DNA from: Shewanella sp. OPT22
GTDB taxonomy: Bacteria; Pseudomonadota; Gammaproteobacteria; Enterobacterales; Shewanellaceae
Reading direction: 5' to 3'
Assembly: GCF_004168585.1 (NCBI RefSeq)
Contig: NZ_PGVH01000001.1
Location: 62,001-126,000, forward strand
DNA length: 64,000 nucleotides
Shown: in pieces, positions 55,262-64,000 of the stretch
Layout: the number at the start of each line of letters is the position of its first letter
Position numbering within the stretch: position 1 is the stretch's first letter
The notes under the pieces: generated by a model
The model's database searches: none
Seen by the model: only the letters and a program-made list of their open reading frames with translations
Told to the model about the DNA's origin: nothing
Made by a program: the position numbers and the translations under genes

Positions 55262-56395
55262 ATGGAATATACGAGTAAAAGTGTAATTGATCTCGCAAAG
55301 CAGTTATCTGTGCAGTTTGCTGCTCGTGCAAGTGATGCGGATAAACAAGGCAGGCTGCCAATAGAAGATGTTAATGCACTTAAGTCCTCCGGTTATCTCA
55401 CATTAAATATTCCTAAAAAGTTTGGTGGATCTGGATTGCCCATCAAAGACTGCATTCGTGCTCAGTTAGAAATTGCACAGGGGAGTCCTGCGACGGCCTT
55501 AGTTGCTGCAATGCCACTGCATATTTTTGGACAAGCACAGGAGCATCCCCTATGGAGCGAACAAAATTATGTTCGCTTTTGTAAAGAGGCTGTCGCTGGG
55601 GCAATATTCAATTTTGCAGGAACAGAGCCAGAATTGGGGAGCCCGTCAAGAGGGCAAATGTATGCAACCACTGCAATACGAACAAGTGATGGTTTACTGA
55701 TTAACGGCCGAAAAATCTGCACGACAGGCGGTAAGCATATTACTCATCTACTGGTGACACTCGATTATGAGGGCGAGCCGAAAGTGGTATTAGTGGAAAA
55801 TCATCTTAAAGGCATTTCATGGCAAGAAACTTGGGGAGAGGGATTATCACTGCGAGCCAGTGATAGTCATGACGTTATATTCAGTGATGTATTTGTGCCA
55901 GTTGAAAACCTGTTAATTTCAGAATCCAATAAGGCAGAATTAAGCGGAAAAGCGTGGTTTATCATGATGGTATCTAGCGTGTACTTAGGAGCTGCTATTG
56001 GTGCTCGTAATGCTGTCATTCAATATGCGTTAGAAAGAACCCCCACCGTTTTAGGGAAACCAATTGCAACGTTACCCGGGATTCAGAGGCAAATTGGTGA
56101 AATAGATATTTCACTCCAAGCCGCTAGGGCAATGTTACTCGAAGCGGCAGAATCATGGGAGAAAAGGCAGTTTACTAAGGTCGTAGCTGCGAAGTACTTT
56201 GCCTTAAAAGTCGCCTGTGAAGTCACACAAACTGCGCTTGAAATAGCAGGACATACAGGGTTAACGTGTCGATTGCCTCTAGAGATATATTTTCGAGATG
56301 TCAGAGCAGGGCTAATGCAACCGCCTAAAGGAGACACAGCGTTAGAGCTGATAGGCCAAGGGGCAATTGAGGCAATGAAGCAAGATAGAGGGTGA
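55262..56395 (+). CDS. Acyl-CoA dehydrogenase family flavoprotein
   Basis: FAD enzyme of the acyl-CoA dehydrogenase superfamily. The 377-residue protein has the N-terminal helical part, the middle beta domain (FNFAGTEPELGSPSRGQ, then ICTTGGKHITHLLVTLD) and the C-terminal four-helix domain with YFRDVRAGLMQPPKGD (about 347-362), the pattern of the DszC/HpaB-like and related branch rather than classic beta-oxidation enzymes. The catalytic base Glu of classic members (in YEGT-like motifs) is not evident, so the substrate and even the reaction are uncertain. ATG 55262 is supported by family alignment. It is divergent from grxC. Confidence 0.75.
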   Translation: MEYTSKSVIDLAKQLSVQFAARASDADKQGRLPIEDVNALKSSGYLTLNIPKKFGGSGLPIKDCIRAQLEIAQGSPATALVAAMPLHIFGQAQEHPLWSEQNYVRFCKEAVAGAIFNFAGTEPELGSPSRGQMYATTAIRTSDGLLINGRKICTTGGKHITHLLVTLDYEGEPKVVLVENHLKGISWQETWGEGLSLRASDSHDVIFSDVFVPVENLLISESNKAELSGKAWFIMMVSSVYLGAAIGARNAVIQYALERTPTVLGKPIATLPGIQRQIGEIDISLQAARAMLLEAAESWEKRQFTKVVAAKYFALKVACEVTQTALEIAGHTGLTCRLPLEIYFRDVRAGLMQPPKGDTALELIGQGAIEAMKQDRG

Positions 56396-56493
56396 GCTTT
56401 TTGCCATTAATATAAGTTCCAACGTATTCAATAGTTTTAAATTAAAAAGACGTTTATGCTTATGAAAAAATGAGCATTGTCAGGAGACAATTA

Positions 56494-57081
56494 ATGAAAA
56501 AGTTGATGCTAGTCGTTATCAGTGTATTGCTTTGCAATAATGCATTTGCAGCCGATACTGTAATTCAATTAAAAGACGGTAGAAGTGTGGTGTTGCATGA
56601 TGATTTTACGTGGTCATATGTTCAGCCTAAGTCATTAAAGACTACACAATCATCTAAGTACGATGAAATAGTTAAAGTAAAGCCGCTAGATGCGGTACCT
56701 GTCATATCAAATCAGCAACGTCGATTGGCTCAAATTCAAGTAGGAAGCGACAAAAATGTGCTCCAAGTGAGCCATTCTGGTGTCGATTTATTGTTTAAAG
56801 CTGCACATTATGAACAAGGTGAACTTATCATTCCCGTTAGCATTACCAATAATGGTGATGCCTCAGTCATTAAAGTAGATGTTGCTTATCAACTTTATGA
56901 TTCTCAAGGTGAGTCAATTGTGAAGAATGAAGCCAGTGTATGGACGTCTGTTAAGCGTTTACCAGAAACGTATTTGAGACCTGGAAAGCAAGCTAAAGGT
57001 ACTGAACTTCGGATCCCTGTTGGAAAGTTATCGAGTTATGACTTTAAAGCAGAAATTAGTGATATTTCGACAAGGAATTAA
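56494..57081 (+). CDS. DUF3157 family periplasmic protein
   Basis: A 195-residue protein with a signal peptide (KLMLVVISVLLCNNAFA, cleavage near residue 21) and a conserved N-terminal segment TVIQLKDGRSVVLHDDFTWSYV that I associate with DUF3157; the second half is an immunoglobulin-like beta region (LIIPVSITNNGDASVIKVDVAYQLYDSQG). Function unknown; found in Vibrio and Shewanella relatives. ATG 56494 follows AGGAG; 56470 is an alternative with less support. A terminator follows. Its direct neighbour upstream is the ACAD-like gene, in the same direction at 98 bases. Confidence 0.75.
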   Translation: MKKLMLVVISVLLCNNAFAADTVIQLKDGRSVVLHDDFTWSYVQPKSLKTTQSSKYDEIVKVKPLDAVPVISNQQRRLAQIQVGSDKNVLQVSHSGVDLLFKAAHYEQGELIIPVSITNNGDASVIKVDVAYQLYDSQGESIVKNEASVWTSVKRLPETYLRPGKQAKGTELRIPVGKLSSYDFKAEISDISTRN

Positions 57082-57127
57082 GAGCTTACTATGAATTAAC
57101 TAAATTTAATTCAAAATTAATATCATG

Positions 57128-57162
57128 CCTCTTATAGATTTAGTTTGTAAGAGGTTGTTTTT
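57128..57162 (+). terminator. Rho-independent terminator after the DUF3157 gene
   Basis: CCTCTTA and TAAGAGG form a 7-bp stem with a 13-base loop and run into TTGTTTTT, 47 bases after the stop. Confidence 0.65.
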
Positions 57163-57288
57163 ATTACGTTATATTTTTCAATCAGTGTGGAGGATATCGT
57201 TCAAGCTAAGACGTTGATTTAGGGGCGAAAAATAGTTTTATTTCCATGTTAAATTAGATGTACCTAATTAATGATAGGTGTTAACCGA

Positions 57289-59121
57289 ATGATTTCAGCA
57301 GGTTCAAAAGTAGAACCCGACTTCCAATTAAGATCTTCATCTAAATATGCTCAAGCTAAAGTTAAGGGACAACCTTCTTCTGTGCCATTAGGTGAAAATG
57401 ACTACCTAGTAACCTCAAAGTTAACATCAGAACAAAGAGCTGTTTTTTTTCCGCAAGCGATAAAGACTCGTAATCATTTTAATCGCAGAGGTTGCAGGCA
57501 ATTTAGTAGTATGCCAGCAGCTAGTAAGAGGCAAATGAGAGATTCATCAATAGAACAAAGACACTGGCTTAATAATAAGTGCCCAAGTCAATTTGAAGCA
57601 AGTAATACAAAAACTACTCAAGAACCCTCTGCTGAATCAGATAACGTAATTGCTGAACTCGATAAAGCCATTTTAGATTTGAGTAATATCACCCTCAACG
57701 GACTCTCATCGCTAGACTTGGCAACTGATAGCCATAGAAGCTTTCATAAACCTGCCAATTTAACTAAAACCAAGAAGCACAAACGTTTCGATGACTCCAA
57801 ATTAAGCTTAGAGCAGAAACAGATGCTTAGTGCTTTGTCATTAAGAGACAAAAAGCAACATTTTAGACTAGCACTAGAGCAAGGGAGGTTTTATACCGCT
57901 GAATATTTAGCATCACTGGACAATTTTCGGTTGACAGCAAATGAGCTTACAGGGATATCAGTTGAGTTTATTGATATAAAATTTTTGGTTGAAGCTGTGA
58001 AGTCTAAAAATACTAATTTTGTGTGGATGCTTTTCAACATTAATCATGACAAAGGGTTACCGATCCAAGATTTAGTCAATGTTATTGTAAGAAAAAAGAG
58101 TTTGTTAAATCGTGCTTGCAGGTATGGGCTTTCTGAAATCGCTGAGCTTTTGCTGGAAGCTGGTGCAAAATTTGACATTTCAGCAGAAAATTCAGATATG
58201 GCATCAGCCATTGAAAGTTCAGACATTAGAACAGTTGCTTTGCTTTTGAATAGGGGATTAAAAATTCCTGAGGAAATAAGGGGGAACACAGGTTATATAA
58301 AGTTGGCTCTTGAGCAAGGTGTACCTGAATGTATTGCCATGTTTATTTATCACGGGTGCCAATTCCCACTCGAAATAGAAGGTAAAGCTATTTTTGATTT
58401 TGCATTAGAACAAGAAGATATGAAATTGCTAAAGGTGATTGTTGGTAGGAAAATCAGAGCACCAAAGCACTTTAATTTTGTGCCATATACCGAACCCCTA
58501 ATCGAGCAACAAAACTGGGAAGTGATTGCGACTTTTGTTAAAGCTGGTGCTTCATATAAGAAATTCGTTGGTAAAGCCCCACCAGTTGCATTTGCATGTT
58601 TTAAAGGTAGCCCTGAACTCTTAAAAGTTTTTTTAGAAGAAGGCCTACCATTTAGATTTGAATTAGAAAATAAAAAAAATCTTCTTAGGCTTGTGGTGGA
58701 TAAAGGTCAATTAAAAATGTTGAAGTTGCTATGTAATGAGTATTTAATACATGGCTCGATAGGAGCCTTAAAAAAAGACCTCATGAAAGAAGATGACACC
58801 GGAACAACGGCTTTACATGCGGCATTTGAAGATGGCGATAAGGAGATGATTCTATTTTTGTTAGAGAGCTTTCCAGAAGAGTGTACTTGTCTTAAAAACA
58901 GTAAAGGAAAATTATCCATTGATATGGTAGACAAGAATGATGCACCTAAGGTGCAGACCACCGTGAGAAAATGGCTTACTCAAGAGTACCAAAAATCTCA
59001 CCCTTCTCGCCGTCCAACTGAAGAACATCAATTCTTCCAGTCGGCTATTAAAGAGTTAGATAGTTTACTTGAGGAGTTAGAGTCAACTAGGGTTAGGCTA
59101 GGTATTAACTTGTTAGATTAA
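57289..59121 (+). CDS. Ankyrin-repeat-like protein, effector-like
   Basis: A 610-residue soluble protein. The N-terminal 170 residues are basic and Ser/Gln-rich with no family seen. From about 195 to 560 there is a solenoid of degenerate helix pairs: NRACRYGLSEIAELLLEAGAKFD, ALEQGVPECIAMFIYHGCQF and, closest to the ankyrin consensus, DDTGTTALHAAFEDGDKEMILFLLE. No signal peptide or transmembrane span. It converges on the orphan at 59274. Such proteins in bacteria are often type III or IV effectors that bind host proteins, but no secretion locus is in this window. Start: ATG 57289 with AGGTG at 8 bases, versus ATG 57271. Upstream gap is AT-rich. Confidence 0.75.
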   Translation: MISAGSKVEPDFQLRSSSKYAQAKVKGQPSSVPLGENDYLVTSKLTSEQRAVFFPQAIKTRNHFNRRGCRQFSSMPAASKRQMRDSSIEQRHWLNNKCPSQFEASNTKTTQEPSAESDNVIAELDKAILDLSNITLNGLSSLDLATDSHRSFHKPANLTKTKKHKRFDDSKLSLEQKQMLSALSLRDKKQHFRLALEQGRFYTAEYLASLDNFRLTANELTGISVEFIDIKFLVEAVKSKNTNFVWMLFNINHDKGLPIQDLVNVIVRKKSLLNRACRYGLSEIAELLLEAGAKFDISAENSDMASAIESSDIRTVALLLNRGLKIPEEIRGNTGYIKLALEQGVPECIAMFIYHGCQFPLEIEGKAIFDFALEQEDMKLLKVIVGRKIRAPKHFNFVPYTEPLIEQQNWEVIATFVKAGASYKKFVGKAPPVAFACFKGSPELLKVFLEEGLPFRFELENKKNLLRLVVDKGQLKMLKLLCNEYLIHGSIGALKKDLMKEDDTGTTALHAAFEDGDKEMILFLLESFPEECTCLKNSKGKLSIDMVDKNDAPKVQTTVRKWLTQEYQKSHPSRRPTEEHQFFQSAIKELDSLLEELESTRVRLGINLLD

Positions 59122-59273
59122 TATAAATTTTGATGACAAGAAGAACCGATACTAAGATTTTAATTAAAAGTAAAGCAAGCGTGCAACTTAAATTAGAAAA
59201 TAATACACCTTAAAGTTTTAGGTTTTTACTTAGTGTATCTCGAATTTAATTATTAACAATGCTCAGAAAAGCT

Positions 59274-60563
59274 TTAAGATCTTGCTCCCCAAAAGCATTC
59301 TTTTAATTGCTGCAACTCAGCTTGAATTGTATCAAATTTTTCATTGGCCTCATTGGCAATGGTAGAATTGTATATAACAACTTCGCCTACTTTTTTGAAA
59401 TGTTTAACATTGCTTTCGCCCCTAATTTCTTTTTTACTAGTCAAATATTCTAGGAAGTCTAGAGTTGAACTGGCATATTTTCTTTCATTTAAGTATTCAA
59501 CTAATTCTTGAAGTTCAAAATGTTTAGCCAAAGCGGAGTCTGCACTGAAAGTTGTTGATGATAATTGAAGTTGTGAACCGCCTAATACTATAAGTTCTTT
59601 AAGGAAAGGAAGCGTTTTTAGTTTCTCATGCGCTGACTTAAAATATCCCTCATTCCTTTCCTTATTTTCAGCAACCTCTCTTTGAGAAAGTGATGAAACA
59701 GGAGCTTTACTGAGAATAGTTATGTCAAAATCTCCCATAGACATTTCAGCAAGCAGACTTTTGTCTGAAATAGTAAATTGATAGATTTTATTGCCATTTT
59801 CATCAGTTTTGGGTGTTTGAGGACCTGATGATGAAAGCTCCCATTTCGGTTCAAATGAGCAACTTGCTGGAATATCGTATTTTGTGAAAAAATCGTTTAA
59901 TTTTTGTGCTGATGCTGTTATTTCTTCTAGAGTTCCAGGTTTAGACACTACTCTGAGATGTTTTACGAAATAGTAATGTATGAGATCCATATCAAAAGGT
60001 TTAGAGGGATATTGCCTTCTCACGCTCTCTTCTAAACGCTGACATAGTGTCGTTTCTGCTTCGACTCTCATGTTCAATATAAGACCTATATCATCTGGTC
60101 TTGTAGATCTTGGCTTTTCTTTGATCTGAATTTCTTTGAACGTTGCTTTTTGAGTAGCCTTATCATCACCTTTAACAAATTTAAGTTTGTATTTTTTGGG
60201 CGACTGATACTCTAATTCGAATTTGGCATTGTTTTTCTTATCCCAAGAAAGACGAGGTGGTTTGTATGAGCGAAGTTCTTTGTTCAAAGCTTCAACGGCA
60301 GAGTAAGCTTCATCTAAAGAAATTGGGTTGAGAAATTTAGCCAATTCATCATTAACAGCAAGTATATTAACACCATTCTTTACAGTAAACTTTTTAGAAT
60401 GGGTAAAATCCGATAGCGAAAGAAACTGAATGGAGGCCGACTTTTTAGAAAAGCCGTTATCATGATTCATGAAGCTATTACCTAGCTCGCTTTTACTACT
60501 GGACTCGGACTCTTCTAATGGAGTATATTCTTGACCTACTTGTGAACCTGCTGCTTTTTCCAC
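59274..60563 (-). CDS. Large orphan protein, effector-like
   Basis: A 429-residue hydrophilic protein with no signal peptide, membrane segment or family I can name. It begins EKAAGSQVGQEYTPLEESES with a Ser/Glu-rich start, then an alpha/beta-looking region to about 160 (ILAVNDELAKFLNPISLDEA), a helical region around 175-250 with REES-type charged helices, and a C-terminal helix ending LQQLKECFWGARS. The start is GTG at 60563 with AAGGA at 8 bases upstream. It converges on the ankyrin-like gene with 152 bases between, and together they look like a lineage-specific pair. Function cannot be assigned. Confidence 0.6.
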   Translation of the reverse strand: MEKAAGSQVGQEYTPLEESESSSKSELGNSFMNHDNGFSKKSASIQFLSLSDFTHSKKFTVKNGVNILAVNDELAKFLNPISLDEAYSAVEALNKELRSYKPPRLSWDKKNNAKFELEYQSPKKYKLKFVKGDDKATQKATFKEIQIKEKPRSTRPDDIGLILNMRVEAETTLCQRLEESVRRQYPSKPFDMDLIHYYFVKHLRVVSKPGTLEEITASAQKLNDFFTKYDIPASCSFEPKWELSSSGPQTPKTDENGNKIYQFTISDKSLLAEMSMGDFDITILSKAPVSSLSQREVAENKERNEGYFKSAHEKLKTLPFLKELIVLGGSQLQLSSTTFSADSALAKHFELQELVEYLNERKYASSTLDFLEYLTSKKEIRGESNVKHFKKVGEVVIYNSTIANEANEKFDTIQAELQQLKECFWGARS

Positions 60564-60710
60564 AATTATTTTCCTTGAGAATTTGAGCGTTAAACATATG
60601 TAAATTATATATAAAGTATATTCATCAAAGATTAATTTTTGATTAATAATGTTTCATAAAAACTATAATGGTCACAGAGATAAAATTAGTTTTCGATTAC
60701 TAAATTAACA

Positions 60711-62162
60711 TCAATACTTCCAAAACTTAGGGTGCAATAACACGGCAACAGTTAAAATTTCTAAGCGCCCTAAAAGCATACCAATCGATAACGCCCACTT
60801 CGCTGTATCCGTTAAGCCTGCAAAGTTACCAGATGGACCGATAACAGGACCAAGCCCGGGGCCAACGTTGCTCACTGCGGTAATTGAACCACTAAAGCTG
60901 GATACAGGATCTAATCCTGTGAGAACTAAAACAATCGTCAGTAAGATGACAACGCCAATGTATAGAAAGAAGAAGGTGACGAGTGAGCGGACAATATCTG
61001 GCTTGATCGTGCGCCCATTATAGCGCTCAGTAAATACGCCATTGGGGTGAATTTGCAGTTTTAATTGTTCACGCATGATGGCAAACGCAATTTGAAAACG
61101 AAAAATTTTCATGCCGCCAGAAGTAGAGCCAGAGCAGCTTCCTGCAAACATTAAAAATAAAAAAACAATGTAAGCGACGCCGCCCCACTGACCATAATCT
61201 GTGAGGCCATATCCTGTTGTAGTTACAACGGAAACGACATTGAAGCTCGACAGCCTAAGGGCGTCAATTAAGGTTAAATCATGAGTGTACCAAAACCAAA
61301 ACGCTAATGTGACGGACACAAATGTGATGAACTTTAAAAAGCCTCTAACTTGTTCGTCACGCCATACTTTAAGGCTTCGCTGTTGAATACATTGTACGAA
61401 TAAAATCAGTGGTAAGCCGCCTGCGGCCATAAAGATGGTACCGACCCATTGGGCTTGAGTTGAGAAGCCTGACATGGATTTGTCTGAGGTTGAATAACCG
61501 CCTGTAGAGATTGTTGTCATGGCATGGTTAATGGCGTCAAACCAATTCATATGAGCTTGATGATAAGCGACGGCGCAAGCGATAGATAACAAGATGTAGA
61601 TGAAGAATAAATTCTTCGCCATGTCTTGCGTTCGCGGTGTACTTTTATCGCTCCAGTCTGATGACTCTGTGCGGAATAAGCGCATTCCCCCCACGTTTAG
61701 GAATGGTAAAATTGCCACTGCCATGACAATAAACCCAATGCCACCGAGCCATTGCAGTAACGAACGCCAGATAAGAATGCTGTGATCCATTTCGTCCAGA
61801 CCTGAAAACACCGTAGAGCCTGTCGTCGTGATCCCCGACATGGTCTCAAAAAACGCATCGGTATAGCCAATACCATGATAGAAAGTAAAGGGCAGGGCGG
61901 CGAACAAACTCACCACAAACCAGGTGATACTGGTGAGTAAAAACATTTCACGGATATCAAGCTGAATTTTGGACTTTTGTCCTTGATGAATACAGACACT
62001 GGAAAAAATACTGGTGATGGCCAGAGCTTGAATAAAAGCGACACTGGTGTCTTCGCCGTAATAAAGTGCAAACCCAAGCGGGATAAGCATAAACCCTGAG
62101 AGCATGGATAAAAATGTTCCCAGAGTAAATACGACAGGTCTAAAATTAATGATTGATTTCAA
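60711..62162 (-). CDS. trkH: Potassium uptake protein TrkH
   Basis: Membrane channel-like subunit of the Trk potassium transporter. The 483-residue protein has four pore-like repeats of the Trk/Ktr fold with about ten membrane segments and conserved pore loops, e.g. FFETMSGITTTGSTVF, MTTISTGGYSTSD, SVVTTTGYGLTDY and SVSNVGPGLGPV-type, matching E. coli TrkH/TrkG (483). It starts 10 bases after trkA stop, in the same direction, so trkA-trkH form an operon in which TrkA gates TrkH. Gene follows the usual rsmB-trkA-trkH order of relatives. Confidence 0.95.
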   Translation of the reverse strand: MKSIINFRPVVFTLGTFLSMLSGFMLIPLGFALYYGEDTSVAFIQALAITSIFSSVCIHQGQKSKIQLDIREMFLLTSITWFVVSLFAALPFTFYHGIGYTDAFFETMSGITTTGSTVFSGLDEMDHSILIWRSLLQWLGGIGFIVMAVAILPFLNVGGMRLFRTESSDWSDKSTPRTQDMAKNLFFIYILLSIACAVAYHQAHMNWFDAINHAMTTISTGGYSTSDKSMSGFSTQAQWVGTIFMAAGGLPLILFVQCIQQRSLKVWRDEQVRGFLKFITFVSVTLAFWFWYTHDLTLIDALRLSSFNVVSVVTTTGYGLTDYGQWGGVAYIVFLFLMFAGSCSGSTSGGMKIFRFQIAFAIMREQLKLQIHPNGVFTERYNGRTIKPDIVRSLVTFFFLYIGVVILLTIVLVLTGLDPVSSFSGSITAVSNVGPGLGPVIGPSGNFAGLTDTAKWALSIGMLLGRLEILTVAVLLHPKFWKY

Positions 62163-62172
62163 TGGCGCTCGC

Positions 62173-63582
62173 TTAGAAGAAGAAGGCGCTCGGCTGGAAC
62201 AGCTTTTCGACTTCGCCGATAAACTTCTTATTCACTAAGAATAAAATCACATGATCTCCTTGCTCGATTACCGTTTTATCATGAGCCATGAGTACTTCTT
62301 GATCTCTAACAATAGCTCCAATTGTAGTACCTGGTGGCAATTTTATGTTGCCAATCTGTTTACCGACCACTTTGGAAGTGCTGGCATCACCATGAGCGAT
62401 GGCTTCAATGGCTTCTGCAGCGCCTCTTCTTAAAGAGTAAACGTTACAAATATCGCCTTGACGGATGTGAGTCAACAAGGCTGAAATCGTAGCTTGCTGC
62501 GGTGAAATCGCAATATCGATGTTCGCTTCTTGCACAATATCTACGTAAGCTTCACGCTGAATCAGCACCATGACTTTTTTAGCACCTAGTCGTTTTGCTA
62601 GTAAAGCAGACATGATGTTGGCTTCATCATCATTGGTTACGGCAATAAACACATCGGTTTGGTCGATGTGTTCTTCCATTAATAATTCTTGGTCTGCCGC
62701 ATCACCACAAAATACCGTTGTATTTTCCAACCGCTCTGAAAGTGCTTCAGCTCGCTCTGCTTTATGTTCAATCAGTTTTACGGCATGACTGCGTTCAAGC
62801 TTCTGCGCTAGCCCTAAGCCAATGTTTCCTCCACCAGCAATCATGATATTGCGATAGGAATTATCCAGCTTTTGCATTTCACTCATGACCGCTCGTACAT
62901 GGCGGCTGTCGGCAACGAAGAACACTTCATCATCCGCTTCAATCACGGTAGTACCTTGCGGCATAATCGGTTGGCCTTGACGGAAAATCGCTGCAACACG
63001 AGTATCGATGTTCGGCATGTGGTCTCGCAGAGCCGCAAGAGCATTACCAACAAGAGGACCACCATAATATGCTTTAATCGCCACCAAGCTTAAGCGACCT
63101 TCACCAAACTCAAGCACCTGCAATGCACCTGGGTATTCAACCAAACGATGAATGTATGACGTTACTAATTGCTCAGGTGCAATCAATTCATCAATAACAA
63201 AACCACCACGCAAACGGTTATCCGTGTTTTTAAGTTCCGTATTAATGAAGAGTTTGTTTTTCAGGTTTAAATATTGCTCTGATCGAATACGAGCAATTTT
63301 TGTTGGCGTACCATAGAGGGTGTAAGCAATCTGACAAGCGGCCATATTACATTCATCACTGTTGGTCACAGCAATTAACATATCCGCATCTTCTGCACCG
63401 GCTTCTTTGAGTACATCTGGGTGTGCACCATGGTCTATCACTACCCGCAAGTCGAACTTATCTTGCAGCGTACGGAGACGTTCTTTGTCATTATCGATTA
63501 AGGTGATGTCATTATTTTCACCCACAAGGTTTTCAGCGAGCGTACCACCCACTTGTCCTGCACCCAATATGATAATTTTCAT
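62173..63582 (-). CDS. trkA: Trk system potassium uptake regulatory protein TrkA
   Basis: Peripheral subunit that gates TrkH by binding NAD(H) and nucleotides. The 469-residue protein has two RCK units, each with a Rossmann NAD-binding motif ([16 protein letters not shown] at 3-18 and [17 protein letters not shown] at about 233-249) followed by an acid at the second strand and a TrkA-C domain ([17 protein letters not shown] and [16 protein letters not shown] regions). Length is close to E. coli TrkA (458). ATG 63582 follows AAGGA. It is 15 bases after rsmB and 10 before trkH, so the three probably form one operon. Confidence 0.96.
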   Translation of the reverse strand: MKIIILGAGQVGGTLAENLVGENNDITLIDNDKERLRTLQDKFDLRVVIDHGAHPDVLKEAGAEDADMLIAVTNSDECNMAACQIAYTLYGTPTKIARIRSEQYLNLKNKLFINTELKNTDNRLRGGFVIDELIAPEQLVTSYIHRLVEYPGALQVLEFGEGRLSLVAIKAYYGGPLVGNALAALRDHMPNIDTRVAAIFRQGQPIMPQGTTVIEADDEVFFVADSRHVRAVMSEMQKLDNSYRNIMIAGGGNIGLGLAQKLERSHAVKLIEHKAERAEALSERLENTTVFCGDAADQELLMEEHIDQTDVFIAVTNDDEANIMSALLAKRLGAKKVMVLIQREAYVDIVQEANIDIAISPQQATISALLTHIRQGDICNVYSLRRGAAEAIEAIAHGDASTSKVVGKQIGNIKLPPGTTIGAIVRDQEVLMAHDKTVIEQGDHVILFLVNKKFIGEVEKLFQPSAFFF

Positions 63583-63597
63583 GACTTACGATTATCC

Positions 63598-64000
63598 TTA
63601 TTTTTGTTTTTGCAACCTTGCATAATAGAATCCGTCCATTTGGCTTTGACCCGGAAGGATTTGCCAGCCAATTGCTGATTTGTCAGCTTGCTGGTCGATC
63701 GTTAATAGCTCAGCATCGTCAGTTCGAGCTAGAAAGGCTTCCACTTGCTCTGTATTTTCTTGTGGTAAAATTGAGCAGGTCGCATAAATAAGCGTACCCC
63801 CAGGTTTCAACCATTGCCAACAATGATCGAGAATTTTTTGTTGTAACTTAGCCAGTTCTGTAATGTCGGCTTCTTTGCGTAACCATTTAATATCAGGGTG
63901 ACGACGAATGACTCCCGTTGCAGAACAAGGTGCATCCAATAGAATTCGATCGAACTTCTCACCGTTCCACCAAGAAGGAATGTCAGCGGCATCACCATGA
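63598..64000 (-). CDS. rsmB: 16S rRNA m5C967 methyltransferase, 3' part
   Basis: The C-terminal part of RsmB (Sun), which methylates C967 of 16S rRNA with SAM; the gene runs off the right window edge. The visible 134 residues include the catalytic loop [20 protein letters not shown] (PCS motif with the essential Cys), [26 protein letters not shown] (second Cys of the NOL1/NOP2/Sun family) and the tail [12 protein letters not shown]. The stop at 63598 lies 15 bases before trkA on the same strand. Its usual neighbours in relatives (fmt, def upstream) lie beyond the edge. Confidence 0.93.
   Translation of the reverse strand, partial: HGDAADIPSWWNGEKFDRILLDAPCSATGVIRRHPDIKWLRKEADITELAKLQQKILDHCWQWLKPGGTLIYATCSILPQENTEQVEAFLARTDDAELLTIDQQADKSAIGWQILPGQSQMDGFYYARLQKQK

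Overview
The window reads as a chromosomal segment of a gammaproteobacterium close to Shewanella (Alteromonadales; inference). The grounds are the gene sets gmk/rpoZ/spoT/ridA/trmH, MATE-groES-groEL and rsmB-trkA-trkH, a GlyGly-CTERM secreted protein, a NorR-controlled quinol nitric oxide reductase, and protein sequences that align by eye with E. coli TrmH, SpoT, RpoZ, NorR, NhaA and RraB. Several orphan, effector-like proteins (ankyrin-like or Ser/Lys/Gln-rich, without signal peptides) resemble those of host-associated relatives, but the genus is not proven.

Layout. 0-5.1 kb: an orphan gene cut by the left edge, then minus-strand trmH, ridA, spoT, rpoZ and gmk; a 266-bp MITE-like element with 18-bp inverted ends lies between rpoZ and spoT. 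5.3-7.4 kb: a two-gene plus-strand operon (membrane protein and NahK-type sugar kinase). 7.4-14.9 kb: minus-strand envelope and transport genes (large lipoprotein, Omp85-like barrel, ThrE-type exporter, NhaA, PH-domain membrane protein). 14.9-19.1 kb: a complete nitric-oxide response module, qNOR norB behind a -24/-12 sigma-54 promoter and three GT-N7-AC NorR sites, followed by norR. 19.1-31.4 kb: orphan genes among plsC, rraB, a REC-CheC-like regulator paired with a diguanylate cyclase, a crotonase-family enzyme, rapA, an LprI-like protein, prephenate dehydratase and a PIN-PhoH protein. 31.4-41.4 kb: a 1228-residue hybrid histidine kinase, a metzincin-type protease, an orphan, a degenerate IS5-family element abutting the stop codon of a MATE transporter. 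41.5-43.7 kb: groES-groEL with a possible sigma-32 promoter.

43.7-53.4 kb is the accessory block: dispersed hairpin repeats, a decayed serine recombinase containing one such repeat, a type I restriction-modification system (hsdM-hsdS, then hsdR after a 276-bp gap with a large inverted repeat), and an AT-rich delta-60-repeat protein with a GlyGly-CTERM tail. 53.5-64 kb returns to ordinary genes (hydrolase-OsmC fusion, grxC, acyl-CoA dehydrogenase-like, DUF3157), then two convergent orphan/ankyrin genes, and finally rsmB(partial)-trkA-trkH.

No rRNA, tRNA, CRISPR array or riboswitch was recognised. Starts were moved inside some longest open frames where homology or a Shine-Dalgarno sequence favoured it. 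Domain and family calls come from recalled family motifs and sequences, not from a search.
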